Positions 18,930 to 27,934 of a stretch of 64,000 nucleotides of DNA are shown piece after piece. This DNA is from Marinomonas sp. UCMA 3892 (GTDB lineage Bacteria > Pseudomonadota > Gammaproteobacteria > Pseudomonadales > Marinomonadaceae). Both the position numbers and the translations under genes were made by a program. The notes under the pieces were generated by a model. It worked only from the letters and a program-made list of their open reading frames with translations. It was not told the DNA's origin and did not search any database. How positions within the stretch are numbered: the stretch's first letter is position 1; each line of letters opens with the position of its first letter. The stretch is from positions 1 through 64,000 of the forward strand of contig NZ_PTXN01000008.1 in NCBI RefSeq assembly GCF_012726345.1. The letters are read 5' to 3'.

Positions 18930-19628
18930 ATGGTTAAGTTATTGCTTGCTGATGATGATGCTCGTTTATCGGATTTAATTAAAGAGTACTTTGATGGCGA
19001 GGGTTATGAAGTAGCGCATGCTTGGAATGGTCGTGAAGCATTAGAGCTTATGGCTGCAGATATGCCTGATATTGTTATTCTCGATGTAATGATGCCTGAA
19101 TTAGATGGGTTTGAAACGTTAAAACAGATCCGTAATAAAAGCTCGGTGCCGGTTATTATGTTGACGGCAAAGGGTGATGATATAGATCGTATTCTTGGTT
19201 TAGAAATGGGAGCGGATGATTATTTATCTAAGCCTTTTAATCCACGTGAATTGTTGGCTCGTATTAAGGCGATTTTGCGTCGAGCTAGTCAAGAGCGTGA
19301 AGATGATCCAACGGCAGATATAGATCTTTCTGGTGTGTTGTTGCGCCGCAAAGATCGCACTGTGTATCTTGAAGGTGAGTTGGTTGAGTTGACGACATCT
19401 GAGTATACTTTGTTGGAATGTATGCTGATGGCGCCAGGTCAGGTATTAACAAAGCAGGAGCTTTCTGAAAAAGCCCTTGGTCGTAAATTAACTATGTATG
19501 ACCGGAGTTTGGATATGCATATTAGTAATTTGCGTAAAAAAATTGGCAATTTAGAAAATGGCGATCCACGCATTAAAACTGTTCGTGGTGTAGGCTATAT
19601 TTTTGTGTCAAATGAGCAGGGTGCTTAG
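18930..19628 (+). CDS. OmpR-family response regulator, CpxR-like
   Basis: This 232-residue regulator has a receiver domain (acidic pair at Asp8-Asp9, phospho-acceptor Asp52 in VILDVMMPE, Lys in LSKPF) and a winged-helix DNA-binding domain (about 130-228). The segment ALGRKLTMYDRSLDMHISNLRKKIG closely resembles CpxR, the envelope-stress regulator. It starts at ATG 18930 with AGAGGG upstream and is seven bases from its partner kinase. The 207-base gap before it holds the purA terminator and presumably its promoter. The CpxR assignment is by similarity of the output domain only. Confidence 0.88.
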   Translation: MVKLLLADDDARLSDLIKEYFDGEGYEVAHAWNGREALELMAADMPDIVILDVMMPELDGFETLKQIRNKSSVPVIMLTAKGDDIDRILGLEMGADDYLSKPFNPRELLARIKAILRRASQEREDDPTADIDLSGVLLRRKDRTVYLEGELVELTTSEYTLLECMLMAPGQVLTKQELSEKALGRKLTMYDRSLDMHISNLRKKIGNLENGDPRIKTVRGVGYIFVSNEQGA

Positions 19629-19634
19629 TTTTCT

Positions 19635-20942
19635 ATGAAAAATACTTTTCTACGCGTGTTTCTGGTTGTTTTGCTGTCCAATATTGTGGTTGTTAGTGTT
19701 GGTTTGGGGATGGTTCAGTTTATCCAGAAGCGCAATCAGGTATCGGCTGATTTACTGGGGGATGTTGGTGTTCAGTTGGTGGCTGGGTATGAAAAGTTTG
19801 GTATTACTTCCTTGCAGGAAGAAACGAAAAAGGCTGAAAAGAGATTGTCTGGGACCATTTATCTTTATCAAGAAAATGGTCGTCCTCTCCTAAAGCCATT
19901 GCCTCGTAATTTTAGGGAGCAGAATACGCCAAGCGTAACCAGTCGGCCTGCAGCGGATTTTTTGCATAGCCAGTTTATTCAGGTTATTGGTGGTAATAAC
20001 GTTCAGTATTTATTAATTTTTAAGCCGAACCCTGAAATTAGTTCACTTGCTCCTGAAGCGGTTGTTGGTTTTTCTTTGCTGGGGTTACTCGTTTCGAGTG
20101 GAGTGTTGGCTTATTGGTTGTTGGGGCCTTTGCTTAAATTACAGCGAGTTGCTCGCTCCTTTGGTCAGGGGGATATGACGGCTAGGGTGGAAAATAAACT
20201 AACTCGGAGAAGTGATGCAGTCGGCAAGTTAGCGCGTGAGTTTAATGAGATGGCCGTTAGGATTGATACGCTACTCTCGTCGAAAGAGCGGCTAATGCGA
20301 GATGTTTCTCATGAGTTAAGAACGCCGCTGGCAAGGATTGAGGTTGCGCTGACAATAGCGGAAGATAAATATGCAACTGAGGCTCAGAAGGGATATTTAA
20401 ATCGTATTCGTACTGAGCTTCATGAACTTGATGAGTTGATTGGTCAGGTTCTTACTTTGAGTCGGCTGGAAGCTGCTTCTTTAATAAAAGAAGAGATGGA
20501 TCTTCAGGAATGGTTAAGTGAAATTGTTGCAGATGTAAGTTTTGAGAGCCAGTTAAAAGGGATTTCCGTTTCTAAGCTTGGGCGTGCACCAAAAACAATC
20601 TTGGGGGATCCTCTGCAGTTGCGTCATGCAATCGAAAATGTGCTTCGTAATGCCTGCTTTTATGCAGGTTGTAATGGAGTTATTGAGGTTGAAACTCAAG
20701 AAAAAGCTGGAACGGCTTATATCTATGTGCGTGATAATGGTCCGGGTGTATCCGATGACAAGTTGGAAAAGATCTTTCACGCTTTTTACCGATCTTCTGA
20801 AGCGAGAGAAGCGAATAGTGGAGGGTTTGGTGTTGGTCTGACTATTTCGCAACGTATTATTCGTGCTCATAAGGGGCAGATAATGGCGAAAAATCGGGAG
20901 GGAGGTGGTCTTGAGGTGTGTTTTCAGTTGCCTATTGCCTGA
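19635..20942 (+). CDS. Sensor histidine kinase, CpxA-like
   Basis: This 435-residue membrane kinase has two transmembrane helices (about 7-29 and 143-165) around a periplasmic sensor of about 110 residues. A HAMP domain follows, then a HisKA domain with the phospho-accepting His in VSHELRTPLARIE, and an HATPase domain with N box NVLRNACFY, DNGPGV and GGFGVGL. It lies directly downstream of the CpxR-like regulator, so they probably form one two-component system. No cpxP-like gene is visible nearby. The signal sensed cannot be deduced. Confidence 0.88.
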   Translation: MKNTFLRVFLVVLLSNIVVVSVGLGMVQFIQKRNQVSADLLGDVGVQLVAGYEKFGITSLQEETKKAEKRLSGTIYLYQENGRPLLKPLPRNFREQNTPSVTSRPAADFLHSQFIQVIGGNNVQYLLIFKPNPEISSLAPEAVVGFSLLGLLVSSGVLAYWLLGPLLKLQRVARSFGQGDMTARVENKLTRRSDAVGKLAREFNEMAVRIDTLLSSKERLMRDVSHELRTPLARIEVALTIAEDKYATEAQKGYLNRIRTELHELDELIGQVLTLSRLEAASLIKEEMDLQEWLSEIVADVSFESQLKGISVSKLGRAPKTILGDPLQLRHAIENVLRNACFYAGCNGVIEVETQEKAGTAYIYVRDNGPGVSDDKLEKIFHAFYRSSEAREANSGGFGVGLTISQRIIRAHKGQIMAKNREGGGLEVCFQLPIA

Positions 20943-21000
20943 TTTTTGATCTTTTGGTTTTTTTAATACGCAGGAAAATTTTCTGCTTTCGAGAAAGCGC

Positions 21001-21029
21001 TTGTTATTGTCTCTATAGATAAGTAATAT
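21001..21029 (+). promoter_or_regulatory. rnpB promoter
   Basis: TTGTTA (21001-21006) and TAATAT (21024-21029) are separated by 17 bases, with the RNase P RNA expected to begin about seven bases downstream. This is a good sigma-70 match at the right place. Confidence 0.7.
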
Positions 21030-21036
21030 GCGCCTC

Positions 21037-21384
21037 GCAAGTTGGCTAGGCAGTCGCCGCTCAATTTATTGGGGGGAGGAAAGTCCGGGCTTCGCAGGGT
21101 AAAGTGCCAGGTAACGCCTGGGGGGCGTGAGCCTACGGAAAGTGCAGCAGAAAATACACCGCCTAAGCAGTTTACTGCCGGTAAGGTTGAAATGGTGCGG
21201 TAAGAGCGCACCGCGCGACTGGCAACAGTTCGTGGCTAGGTAAACCCCACTTGAAGCAAGACCAAATAGGAACTCTTTGGCGTGACCCGCGCTGAGTTCG
21301 GGTAGGTTGCTAAAGACGTGCAGTGATGTACGTATTAGATGAATGACTGTCCACGACAGAACCCGGCTTATCGGCCAACTTGCA
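21037..21384 (+). ncRNA. rnpB: RNase P RNA component (class A)
   Basis: RNase P RNA is the catalytic subunit that cleaves the 5' leader from tRNA precursors. Conserved blocks are plain: CAGTCGCCGC near the start, GAGGAAAGTCCGGGC, GCCAGGTAACGCCTGGGG, GGTGCGGTAAGAGCGCACCG, the core AGACCAAATAGG and the 3' block GATGAATGACTGTCCACGAC. The 5' end GCAAGTTGGC pairs with the 3' GCCAACTTGC to form helix P1, which fixes both ends to within a few bases. A T-run after 21384 ends the transcript. The location next to mraZ is shared with Pseudomonas. Confidence 0.97.
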
Positions 21385-21418
21385 ATTTTTTCTCATGTTT
21401 CGTCTCCTCTTATTCTAT

Positions 21419-21446
21419 GGGTGCCATAATTATTGGCGCCTTCGGT
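21419..21446 (+). terminator. Possible second rnpB terminator
   Basis: GGTGCCA (21419-21425) pairs with TGGCGCC (21434-21440) around an AT loop, and CTTCGGTTTT follows. It could be a backup terminator between rnpB and mraZ; the short T-run makes it uncertain. Confidence 0.35.
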
Positions 21447-21632
21447 TTTGTTGAATTTCCATATCTGTTTACCTCTTCTATCTATCCTTTGTACTCGCTC
21501 GTATGAATGGCGTTCGTTTGCCTAAAGAGTGTCGTTTTGTGTCTTGTCTTTTGCTTTTGCCTCTCTATTTTCCTATTTTTCGCTTCTTTACAAAATCCTT
21601 GCATCTATTTTTGCCTATTTGGTTGGTTTTTT
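21447..21632. other. Gene-free AT-rich leader region between rnpB and mraZ
   Basis: No gene is supported here. The sequence is pyrimidine-rich on the plus strand, with many CTTT and TTTT runs. A 63-codon frame crossing into mraZ (21529-21720) has no ribosome-binding site and looks accidental. Transcription of the dcw cluster probably begins near the right end of this stretch. Confidence 0.5.
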
Positions 21633-21661
21633 TTTACTCTTTTTCATAAATAGTGTTAAAT
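21633..21661 (+). promoter_or_regulatory. Possible dcw (Pmra) promoter
   Basis: TTTACT (21633-21638) and TTAAAT (21656-21661) are 17 bases apart and immediately precede the GTGGG boxes. Each hexamer matches consensus at four of six positions. The position relative to the boxes suits repression by MraZ. Confidence 0.4.
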
Positions 21662-21662
21662 T

Positions 21663-21687
21663 GTGGGATAAAGTGTCGATAAGTGGG
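21663..21687 (+). promoter_or_regulatory. MraZ-binding box array
   Basis: GTGGG (21663-21667), GTGTC (21673-21677) and GTGGG (21683-21687) are spaced exactly ten bases apart. This is the arrangement bound by MraZ in other bacteria: GTGGG-type direct repeats separated by five bases. Another GTGGG at 21703-21707, inside the mraZ gene, keeps the same phase. The array overlaps the mraZ ribosome-binding region. Confidence 0.75.
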
Positions 21688-21695
21688 ATATGGGA

Positions 21696-22151
21696 ATGTT
21701 TCGTGGGATTCATCAGGTAAGTGTTGATGCAAAGGGGCGTATGTCCCTGCCAGCACGCTTACGTGATGATCTTGCCCAATATGACGATGATGGTGTGGTT
21801 GTAACCATTGATCCTGTTTCTCGATGCTTGTTGCTCTATCCCTTATCTGAATGGGAATTAATTCAGCAGAAATTAGATAAATTGCCCACGTTTCAGCCAC
21901 AGGCTAGGCGTTTGCAGCGTCTTTTGGTGGGGCATGCAACTGATTTGGAGGTGGATAAAGCAGGACGGATTTTGTTGCCTGCTCCACTGCGTGAATTTGC
22001 TCGGTTGGATAAAAAGTTAACGATTCTTGGTCAAGGTAAGAAGTTAGAAATTTGGAGCCAAGAGGAGTGGGAAGCGCAACGTGAAGATTATTTGTCCCAA
22101 GATGCTCTTGAGGACTTACAAACTGAAACCATGATGGATATTTCTTTATGA
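21696..22151 (+). CDS. mraZ: Transcriptional regulator MraZ
   Basis: MraZ is an AbrB-like DNA-binding protein that represses the dcw promoter. Two copies of its signature are visible: DAKGRMSLPARLRDDL near the N-terminus and DKAGRILLPAPLREF in the second half. I favour ATG 21696, which gives the usual MFRG start and places GTGGGA seven bases upstream; ATG 21690 adds two residues. The protein is 151 residues. Its end overlaps the rsmH start in ATGA. Confidence 0.95.
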   Translation: MFRGIHQVSVDAKGRMSLPARLRDDLAQYDDDGVVVTIDPVSRCLLLYPLSEWELIQQKLDKLPTFQPQARRLQRLLVGHATDLEVDKAGRILLPAPLREFARLDKKLTILGQGKKLEIWSQEEWEAQREDYLSQDALEDLQTETMMDISL

Positions 22152-23086
22152 CAAAGACGATGGCAGAACACATAAGCGTCATGCTCAATGAGTCCGTCGA
22201 TATGCTAGTAACCGATATTAATGGTTTATATGTTGATGGGACGTTTGGCCGCGGTGGGCATACTCGTTTGGTTTTGGATCGATTGGATAAAGGCCGATTA
22301 CTTGGTTTTGATAAAGACCCTGTGGCGATAGGTCATGGCAAGTTGTTAGAGCAAGAAGATGCACGCTTTTCTATCGTGCAAGACAGCTTTGCTAACATGG
22401 CTGAACATATTACGAATGTGTTTGGTGTTGATAGGGTCGATGGCGTGATGATGGATTTGGGGGTGTCTTCACCTCAGATTGATGACGCTGAACGTGGTTT
22501 TAGTTTCATGAATGACGGTCCGCTTGATATGCGCATGAATCCAGATAAAGGTCAAAGTGCAGCGGAATGGATCGCTACTGTCAGCGAAAAAGACATGGCG
22601 GATGTTATGTATCAGTATGGCGAAGAAAGATTTTCTCGCCGTATAGCAAAGGCTATCTGCGAATATCGTTCACATACGCCAATCTTAACAACACTTCAAC
22701 TTTCAAAAATTATTGCTGAAGCTAATCCAGCTTGGGAGAAAGGCAAAAATCCAGCAACTCGGGCGTTCCAAGGTATTCGTATTTATATTAATAATGAATT
22801 AGGTGACTTGGAAATTGGTCTTGAAGCTGCTGCGCAAGCTCTAAAGGTTGGTGGTCGACTAGCGGTTATCAGCTTTCATTCTCTTGAAGATCGTATCGTT
22901 AAGCGCTTTATGAAATTGCAAGCGAAAGGACCTGAGTTACCAAGACATTTACCCATTCGAAACGCTCACCTTGATATTAAATTTAAGACGGTAGGTAAGG
23001 CGATTAAGCCATCTCAATCAGAAGTGAGTGAGAATGTGCGTTCTCGTAGTGCGGTCTTGCGCGTCTTGGAGCGGGTTGGTGATTAA
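22148..23086 (+). CDS. rsmH: 16S rRNA (cytosine-1402 N4)-methyltransferase RsmH
   Basis: RsmH methylates N4 of C1402 in the 16S rRNA decoding centre using S-adenosylmethionine. SAM-binding DGTFGRGGHTRLVL, the conserved DLGVSSPQIDDAERGFSFM and the C-terminal VISFHSLEDRIVKRFM are intact. The 312-residue length is typical. ATG 22148 overlaps the mraZ stop by four bases; ATG 22160 is an alternative start nearer the conserved HISVML. The stop overlaps the ftsL GTG start. Confidence 0.97.
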   Translation: MTKTMAEHISVMLNESVDMLVTDINGLYVDGTFGRGGHTRLVLDRLDKGRLLGFDKDPVAIGHGKLLEQEDARFSIVQDSFANMAEHITNVFGVDRVDGVMMDLGVSSPQIDDAERGFSFMNDGPLDMRMNPDKGQSAAEWIATVSEKDMADVMYQYGEERFSRRIAKAICEYRSHTPILTTLQLSKIIAEANPAWEKGKNPATRAFQGIRIYINNELGDLEIGLEAAAQALKVGGRLAVISFHSLEDRIVKRFMKLQAKGPELPRHLPIRNAHLDIKFKTVGKAIKPSQSEVSENVRSRSAVLRVLERVGD

Positions 23087-23357
23087 GGCTCGTTTTTCAC
23101 CGTTAGTCTTTGCTATCGGTGTTGTTGTTTTGGCGATTGTTTCAATTGCTGTTGTTATTCAAGTCTACGATTTTAGAAAGGATTTCTCTTATCTTCAAAC
23201 ATTGAAGCAGGATGAAGTGGATTATGAAGTGAAATGGGGTCAGTTGCTTCTTGAGCAAAGTGCACTAACCCAGCCAAGTCGCTTAGAGCAGGCGGCAATT
23301 AAAGATTTAAAAATGCACGCACCCTCTCAGGATGAATTGATAATAGTGAAACCATGA
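23079..23357 (+). CDS. ftsL: Cell division protein FtsL
   Basis: FtsL is a small bitopic protein that joins FtsB and FtsQ and activates septal peptidoglycan synthesis. The start is a GTG at 23079 overlapping the rsmH stop, giving VIKARFSP, a single helix (about 7-29) and then a periplasmic heptad-rich region of about 60 residues. The protein is 92 residues. A longer reading from ATG 23028 would lie mostly inside rsmH. Identity rests on size, topology and position between rsmH and ftsI. The stop overlaps ftsI by four bases. Confidence 0.9.
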   Translation: MIKARFSPLVFAIGVVVLAIVSIAVVIQVYDFRKDFSYLQTLKQDEVDYEVKWGQLLLEQSALTQPSRLEQAAIKDLKMHAPSQDELIIVKP

Positions 23358-25117
23358 ATATTGAAAACAGTGTTCACACCCCAGGAAAATGGCGCTTTAG
23401 ATTTGTGTATGGCGTTGCTTTGTTATTATTCCTTATTGCAGGCGGTCGATTATTTTATTTGACTGTTGTTGATAAGGATTTTTTGCAAAACCAAGGCGAG
23501 ATTAGAGCTGTACGCACAGAAGCCATTCCCGCGACCCGAGGAATGATTTTAGATCGTCGCGGTGAGCCTTTGGCTGTTAGTACGCCAACTTGGACAATAA
23601 TTGCTAATCCAAGAGCCTTATGGAAGCTTCCTCGAGATCCTTCTTTGAATATTGGTCCAGAACAGGAAATTAAGCGTCTAGCAGAAGTGATGGGGGTTGG
23701 ACGTGCTTGGCTGCAAGAAAGATTTGAAGCGAATAAGACTCGCTCCTTTATGTATTTGCGTCGTCAAATTCCGCCTCATGAGGCGGATGCGATTATGGCG
23801 GCTAATGTTGTTGGAGTGAGTAAGACTAAAGAATATAAACGTTTTTATCCTGCTGGTGAAGTTGCGTCTCATGTCGTTGGCTTTACGAATATTGATGACA
23901 AGGGGCAGGAGGGTATAGAGCTTGCCTACGATAAAGCTTTAGAGGGGCAGCCTGGTCGTAGGAGTTATGTGAAGGATCTAACTGGTAATATCATTCGTGG
24001 TATTGGTGTTGAAGAGGCGGAGCATCCAGGTGAAAATATTGAACTAAGTATTGATCTTCGATTGCAATATTTGGCTTATAGAGAACTAAAAGCGGCAGTA
24101 ACAGAGCATCGCGCTACTTCCGCTTCTGCGGTGATATTGGATGTTAAAACGGGTGAGGTTCTGGCAATGGTAAATCAGCCATCCTATAACCCGAATGACC
24201 GTTCCAAGTTAGAGTACGAAGAGTTGCGTAACCGCGCAGTTATTGATTTGTTTGAGCCTGGCTCAACTATGAAGCCTTTTACAATCTCGGCGGCGCTGAT
24301 GTCTGGGCAATACTCCACAGAAAGTACAATCAATACGGCACCTGGTTATTTGCGCTTTGGTCGTTTTACAATACGAGATGCAGCTAATTACGGTGTAATA
24401 GACTTTGAAAAGCTATTGATTAAATCGAGTAACGTAGGAGCTTCGAAAATTGCTTTGTCTTTACCTCAGGATGCGGTATGGAATATTGATTATGAATTGG
24501 GGATTGGTTCTCCTGTTGGGATAGGCTTTCCTGGAGAGGCAACGGGTGTTTTGCCATCACACCCTAAATGGCATCCATCTGAAATCGCTACTTTATCCTA
24601 TGGTTACGGCTTGTCTGTGTCTACATTGCAGTTGGCACAGGCTTATATGGTCTTAGCGAATGATGGTTATCGAGTTCCAGTTACTATGTTTAAGCAGGAT
24701 GCACCACCTGCTGGTAAGCAAGTAATACCAAAAGATGTGGCTCGTTCAGTGGTAAAAATGATGGAAGCGGTTGTGCAGCGAGGCTCAGGTAAAGCGGCGC
24801 AAATTCCAGGTTATCGCGTCGCTGGCAAGACTGGTACTGTTCACAAAGTTGGTTCTAAGGGATACGAGTACGATCAGTATATTGCTATGTTTGCTGGGGT
24901 TGCGCCTGCAACCAATCCACGATTGGCAATGGTGGTAATGATTAATGACCCAAAAGGTCGTGAATATTATGGTGGTGAAGTTGCTGCGCCAGTATTTTCA
25001 CGCGTTATGGAGGGGGCGTTAACAACTCTGAATATTTATCCTGATTTGCCAGAAGGGCTCAGAGAAGTTCGCTTGGAGCCTAAAAAAGTACCTTATCAAG
25101 TTGTGCAGGGTGGTTAA
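23354..25117 (+). CDS. ftsI: Septal peptidoglycan transpeptidase FtsI (PBP3)
   Basis: FtsI is the class B penicillin-binding protein that cross-links septal peptidoglycan together with FtsW. An N-terminal membrane helix (about 17-37) is followed by the pedestal domain (RGMILDRRGEPLAVS) and the transpeptidase domain. The active-site motifs are all present: SxxK in PGSTMKPF, SSN in KSSNVGAS and KTGT in VAGKTGTVHK. The 587-residue length is typical. It overlaps ftsL by four bases, and murE begins at the next base after its stop. Confidence 0.97.
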   Translation: MNIENSVHTPGKWRFRFVYGVALLLFLIAGGRLFYLTVVDKDFLQNQGEIRAVRTEAIPATRGMILDRRGEPLAVSTPTWTIIANPRALWKLPRDPSLNIGPEQEIKRLAEVMGVGRAWLQERFEANKTRSFMYLRRQIPPHEADAIMAANVVGVSKTKEYKRFYPAGEVASHVVGFTNIDDKGQEGIELAYDKALEGQPGRRSYVKDLTGNIIRGIGVEEAEHPGENIELSIDLRLQYLAYRELKAAVTEHRATSASAVILDVKTGEVLAMVNQPSYNPNDRSKLEYEELRNRAVIDLFEPGSTMKPFTISAALMSGQYSTESTINTAPGYLRFGRFTIRDAANYGVIDFEKLLIKSSNVGASKIALSLPQDAVWNIDYELGIGSPVGIGFPGEATGVLPSHPKWHPSEIATLSYGYGLSVSTLQLAQAYMVLANDGYRVPVTMFKQDAPPAGKQVIPKDVARSVVKMMEAVVQRGSGKAAQIPGYRVAGKTGTVHKVGSKGYEYDQYIAMFAGVAPATNPRLAMVVMINDPKGREYYGGEVAAPVFSRVMEGALTTLNIYPDLPEGLREVRLEPKKVPYQVVQGG

Positions 25118-26584
25118 ATGGGGCAAATGACGCATGCTCAACTGCTTAATTTGGCGGGTTATTCTTTGGAGGATAGCTCGCATTCTGCTTTATATAATTG
25201 TCTAGAAACTGACAGTCGCAAAGTAGATCAGGAGAGCGTTTTTTTTGCTTTGCCTGGTGTGACTTCAAATGGTTGGGATTATTTAAATGATGTAATCAAG
25301 CTAGGTTGTAAGGTCGCGGTGGTTCCTGCAGAATTAAAATTGCAGCGTGATGATATTGAGCTTGTTTCTGTTGCTGATCCCGTAAAGCTTCTGGTGGCTT
25401 GCCTGCATGCCTTTTTTGGAAAAATGCCTTCCCAAATGGTTGCAGTAACCGGAACAAATGGAAAGTCTTCAATTTGTTTTTATATTGCTCAACTTGCTAA
25501 ATATATTGGTTTTTCTAGTGGGCTGGTTGGGACCTTTGGTGTTGGTCCATTGGATAGACTGTCAGAGGCGAAGCAGACTACGCCAGATCTTCTTTCAATG
25601 CATCGTGCCTTGATGAAAATGGCTGAGGAGGGCGTGGATTTTGTTGCCTTCGAAGCTTCTTCTCATGCATTGGATCAAGGTCGTATTGAAGGTGTGCCAT
25701 TTCAAACAGCTGTTTTTTCAAATCTTTCCCGTGATCATCTTGATTATCATGGTGATATGAACTCCTACGCTTTGGCTAAGCGTCGTTTGTTTTCCTTTGA
25801 GCGTGTATCTCATTCTATATTTTGTCTTGATGATGGTTATGCTGGGTTTATGGCGGAGGGCGCGGCTAGGTCGAGCTGTCATTACTATAGTGAGCAAGAT
25901 TCTAGGGCTGATTTTTATGTAAAGCAGTTAATGCTTGAGCCTTCTGGGTGTCGATTTGTTCTATGTCATCCTGGTGGTGATACTCCAGTCTTTTTGCCTT
26001 TATTGGGGCGTTTTAATGTGCAGAATGCTTTGGCTGCGTTTGCCAGTCTTTGGTATGGCGTGGATGACAAAGCAACTTTAATTCGTGGTTTGTCTACCTT
26101 AACTGGGGCGCCTGGGCGAATGGATAAAGTTCAATTACCAAATGCTCCGCTGGTTGTTGTGGATTTCGCGCATACTGCGGATGCGTTAGAAGTCGCTTTG
26201 CAGGCGGTAAAAGAGCACACCAATGGACGTTTAATCTGTGTATTTGGTTGTGGTGGAGATAGGGACAGAGGTAAGCGTCCCTTGATGATGGCGGCCGCAA
26301 TGAAAAATGCAGATTATGTATGGCTTACGTCAGATAATCCTCGTACTGAGTCTATCGAGCAAATTTTTTCTGATGTATTGGCGCAGACAAGTAAAGATGC
26401 CGCGTTTAGTTTTGAGCCGGATCGTCGAATGGCTATACATCAAGCGATTTTATCTTCAGGACCTGAGGATGTGATTTTAATCGCTGGAAAAGGACATGAA
26501 ACCTATCAAGATATTCAAGGTGTTAAGTATCATTTTAATGACAAAGAAGAGGCGCTAAAAGCGTTAGAAACTTATGTTAATTAA
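25118..26584 (+). CDS. murE: UDP-MurNAc-tripeptide ligase MurE
   Basis: MurE adds the third amino acid to UDP-MurNAc-L-Ala-D-Glu. The ATP loop is VTGTNGKSSI, the central domain shows SSHALDQGR, and the specificity motif DNPR in TSDNPRTES indicates meso-diaminopimelate as substrate. The 488-residue length is normal. ATG 25118 directly follows the ftsI stop with GGGTGG upstream; ATG 25127 would remove three residues. It overlaps murF by 11 bases. Confidence 0.97.
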   Translation: MGQMTHAQLLNLAGYSLEDSSHSALYNCLETDSRKVDQESVFFALPGVTSNGWDYLNDVIKLGCKVAVVPAELKLQRDDIELVSVADPVKLLVACLHAFFGKMPSQMVAVTGTNGKSSICFYIAQLAKYIGFSSGLVGTFGVGPLDRLSEAKQTTPDLLSMHRALMKMAEEGVDFVAFEASSHALDQGRIEGVPFQTAVFSNLSRDHLDYHGDMNSYALAKRRLFSFERVSHSIFCLDDGYAGFMAEGAARSSCHYYSEQDSRADFYVKQLMLEPSGCRFVLCHPGGDTPVFLPLLGRFNVQNALAAFASLWYGVDDKATLIRGLSTLTGAPGRMDKVQLPNAPLVVVDFAHTADALEVALQAVKEHTNGRLICVFGCGGDRDRGKRPLMMAAAMKNADYVWLTSDNPRTESIEQIFSDVLAQTSKDAAFSFEPDRRMAIHQAILSSGPEDVILIAGKGHETYQDIQGVKYHFNDKEEALKALETYVN

Positions 26585-27920
26585 CCTTACTCTCTCAGAT
26601 ATTGCCAAAGCTTGTGATGGTGAGCTTATTGGCGAGGATTGCTCTTTAAATGCTGTGGTAACGGATACTAGAAAAATAGTGTCAGGTTGTCTATTTGTTG
26701 CATTAAAGGGTGAACGTTTTGATGGCCATGATTATATAGGGCAAGCGGTTCAAGGGGGTGCAGTTGGCGTTGTCTCTGACCGAGTTGTCGATGTGCCTAA
26801 TTATGTCAAAGTTGTTGATACTACATTGGCTTATGGTGTGATTGCTCGTTTGATTCGGGATGCTTTTAAGGGACCAGTTGTATGTATTACCGGCAGTAAT
26901 GGTAAAACAACCGTAAAAGATTGGTTGGCTCAGTCCCTTACGGATAAAAATGTGTTAAAAACACGCGCCAATTTGAACAATCAAATAGGTGTGCCACAAA
27001 CGCTTCTTGAGTTAGATGCTGATAATGATGTTGCAGTTATAGAGGCGGGAACTAGTTTTACTGGCGAAATTCCTCTGCTGGCTAAGGTTGCGTTTCCAGA
27101 CATCGTTATATTGACGAATGCCACTGGAAGTCATTTTGAAGGGTTGGGTGGTATTGAGGATATTGCAAAAGAAAAAGGAGCGTTGATTTCAGGCTCCTCG
27201 CCCAATGCTAGTGTAGTCCTAAATTCTGATGATGAGTACTTCGATTATTGGTGTGGTTTAGCTGGAGATCGTCAGGTTTATTCTTTTGGATTTACTGAAT
27301 CTGCAGATCTTTATGCATCTGATATTGAGTTGGGTGCTGAGTCAAGTTTAGCTATGTTTCATTATGATGGGATGGCTCAATTAGTCACTATTGCTGGAGC
27401 TGGAAAACATCAAATTGCAAATGGTATGGCCGTTGTTCTAGCGATGTTGATAATTGGGATTGATTTTAAGCAAGCGGCTGATAAATTAGCCTCCCCTGTG
27501 TTAGTTTCTGGACGATTAGAGCGGCTTAAGACAAAAAATGGCGCTCTATTAATTAATGATTGTTACAATGCCAGCCCAAAGTCTGTTGAGGCTGCTATTG
27601 ATGTGCTTTCAATCCAGTCAGTAGAGGAAACTTGGTTGATTTTAGGCGGGTTAGCTGAGCTCGGTGCTCAACGAGATGACATTCATCACAGCTTAGGGAT
27701 ATATGCTAAAAACAAAGGGATTTCGTGTTTGATTTGTGTCGGTCCCGTAGCAAGTATTGCAGGTGCTGCTTTTAGAAGTAAAGGTGGTAACGCTATTTAT
27801 TGCAATACTCATAATGAAGCGGCGACAGTGGTTCGCCCGCTAGATAAAAAACACGCTATTTTAGTCAAAGGTTCTCGTTCGGCTAAGATGGAAAATGTCA
27901 TTGAAGCACTAATTAATTAG
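26574..27920 (+). CDS. murF: UDP-MurNAc-tripeptide--D-Ala-D-Ala ligase MurF
   Basis: MurF adds D-Ala-D-Ala to complete UDP-MurNAc-pentapeptide. The ATP loop [13 protein letters not shown], the family's [13 protein letters not shown] and the C-terminal-domain entry [11 protein letters not shown] are conserved. The 448-residue length is standard. It starts 11 bases before the end of murE, so the two are coupled. mraY follows after 14 bases. Confidence 0.97.
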   Translation: MLINLTLSDIAKACDGELIGEDCSLNAVVTDTRKIVSGCLFVALKGERFDGHDYIGQAVQGGAVGVVSDRVVDVPNYVKVVDTTLAYGVIARLIRDAFKGPVVCITGSNGKTTVKDWLAQSLTDKNVLKTRANLNNQIGVPQTLLELDADNDVAVIEAGTSFTGEIPLLAKVAFPDIVILTNATGSHFEGLGGIEDIAKEKGALISGSSPNASVVLNSDDEYFDYWCGLAGDRQVYSFGFTESADLYASDIELGAESSLAMFHYDGMAQLVTIAGAGKHQIANGMAVVLAMLIIGIDFKQAADKLASPVLVSGRLERLKTKNGALLINDCYNASPKSVEAAIDVLSIQSVEETWLILGGLAELGAQRDDIHHSLGIYAKNKGISCLICVGPVASIAGAAFRSKGGNAIYCNTHNEAATVVRPLDKKHAILVKGSRSAKMENVIEALIN

Positions 27921-27934
27921 GATATTCCCTACCG

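Noticed and set aside
21529..21720. Hydrophobic 63-codon frame before mraZ
   Set aside because: Its hydrophobicity follows from the T-rich DNA, it has no ribosome-binding site, and it runs out of frame into mraZ.
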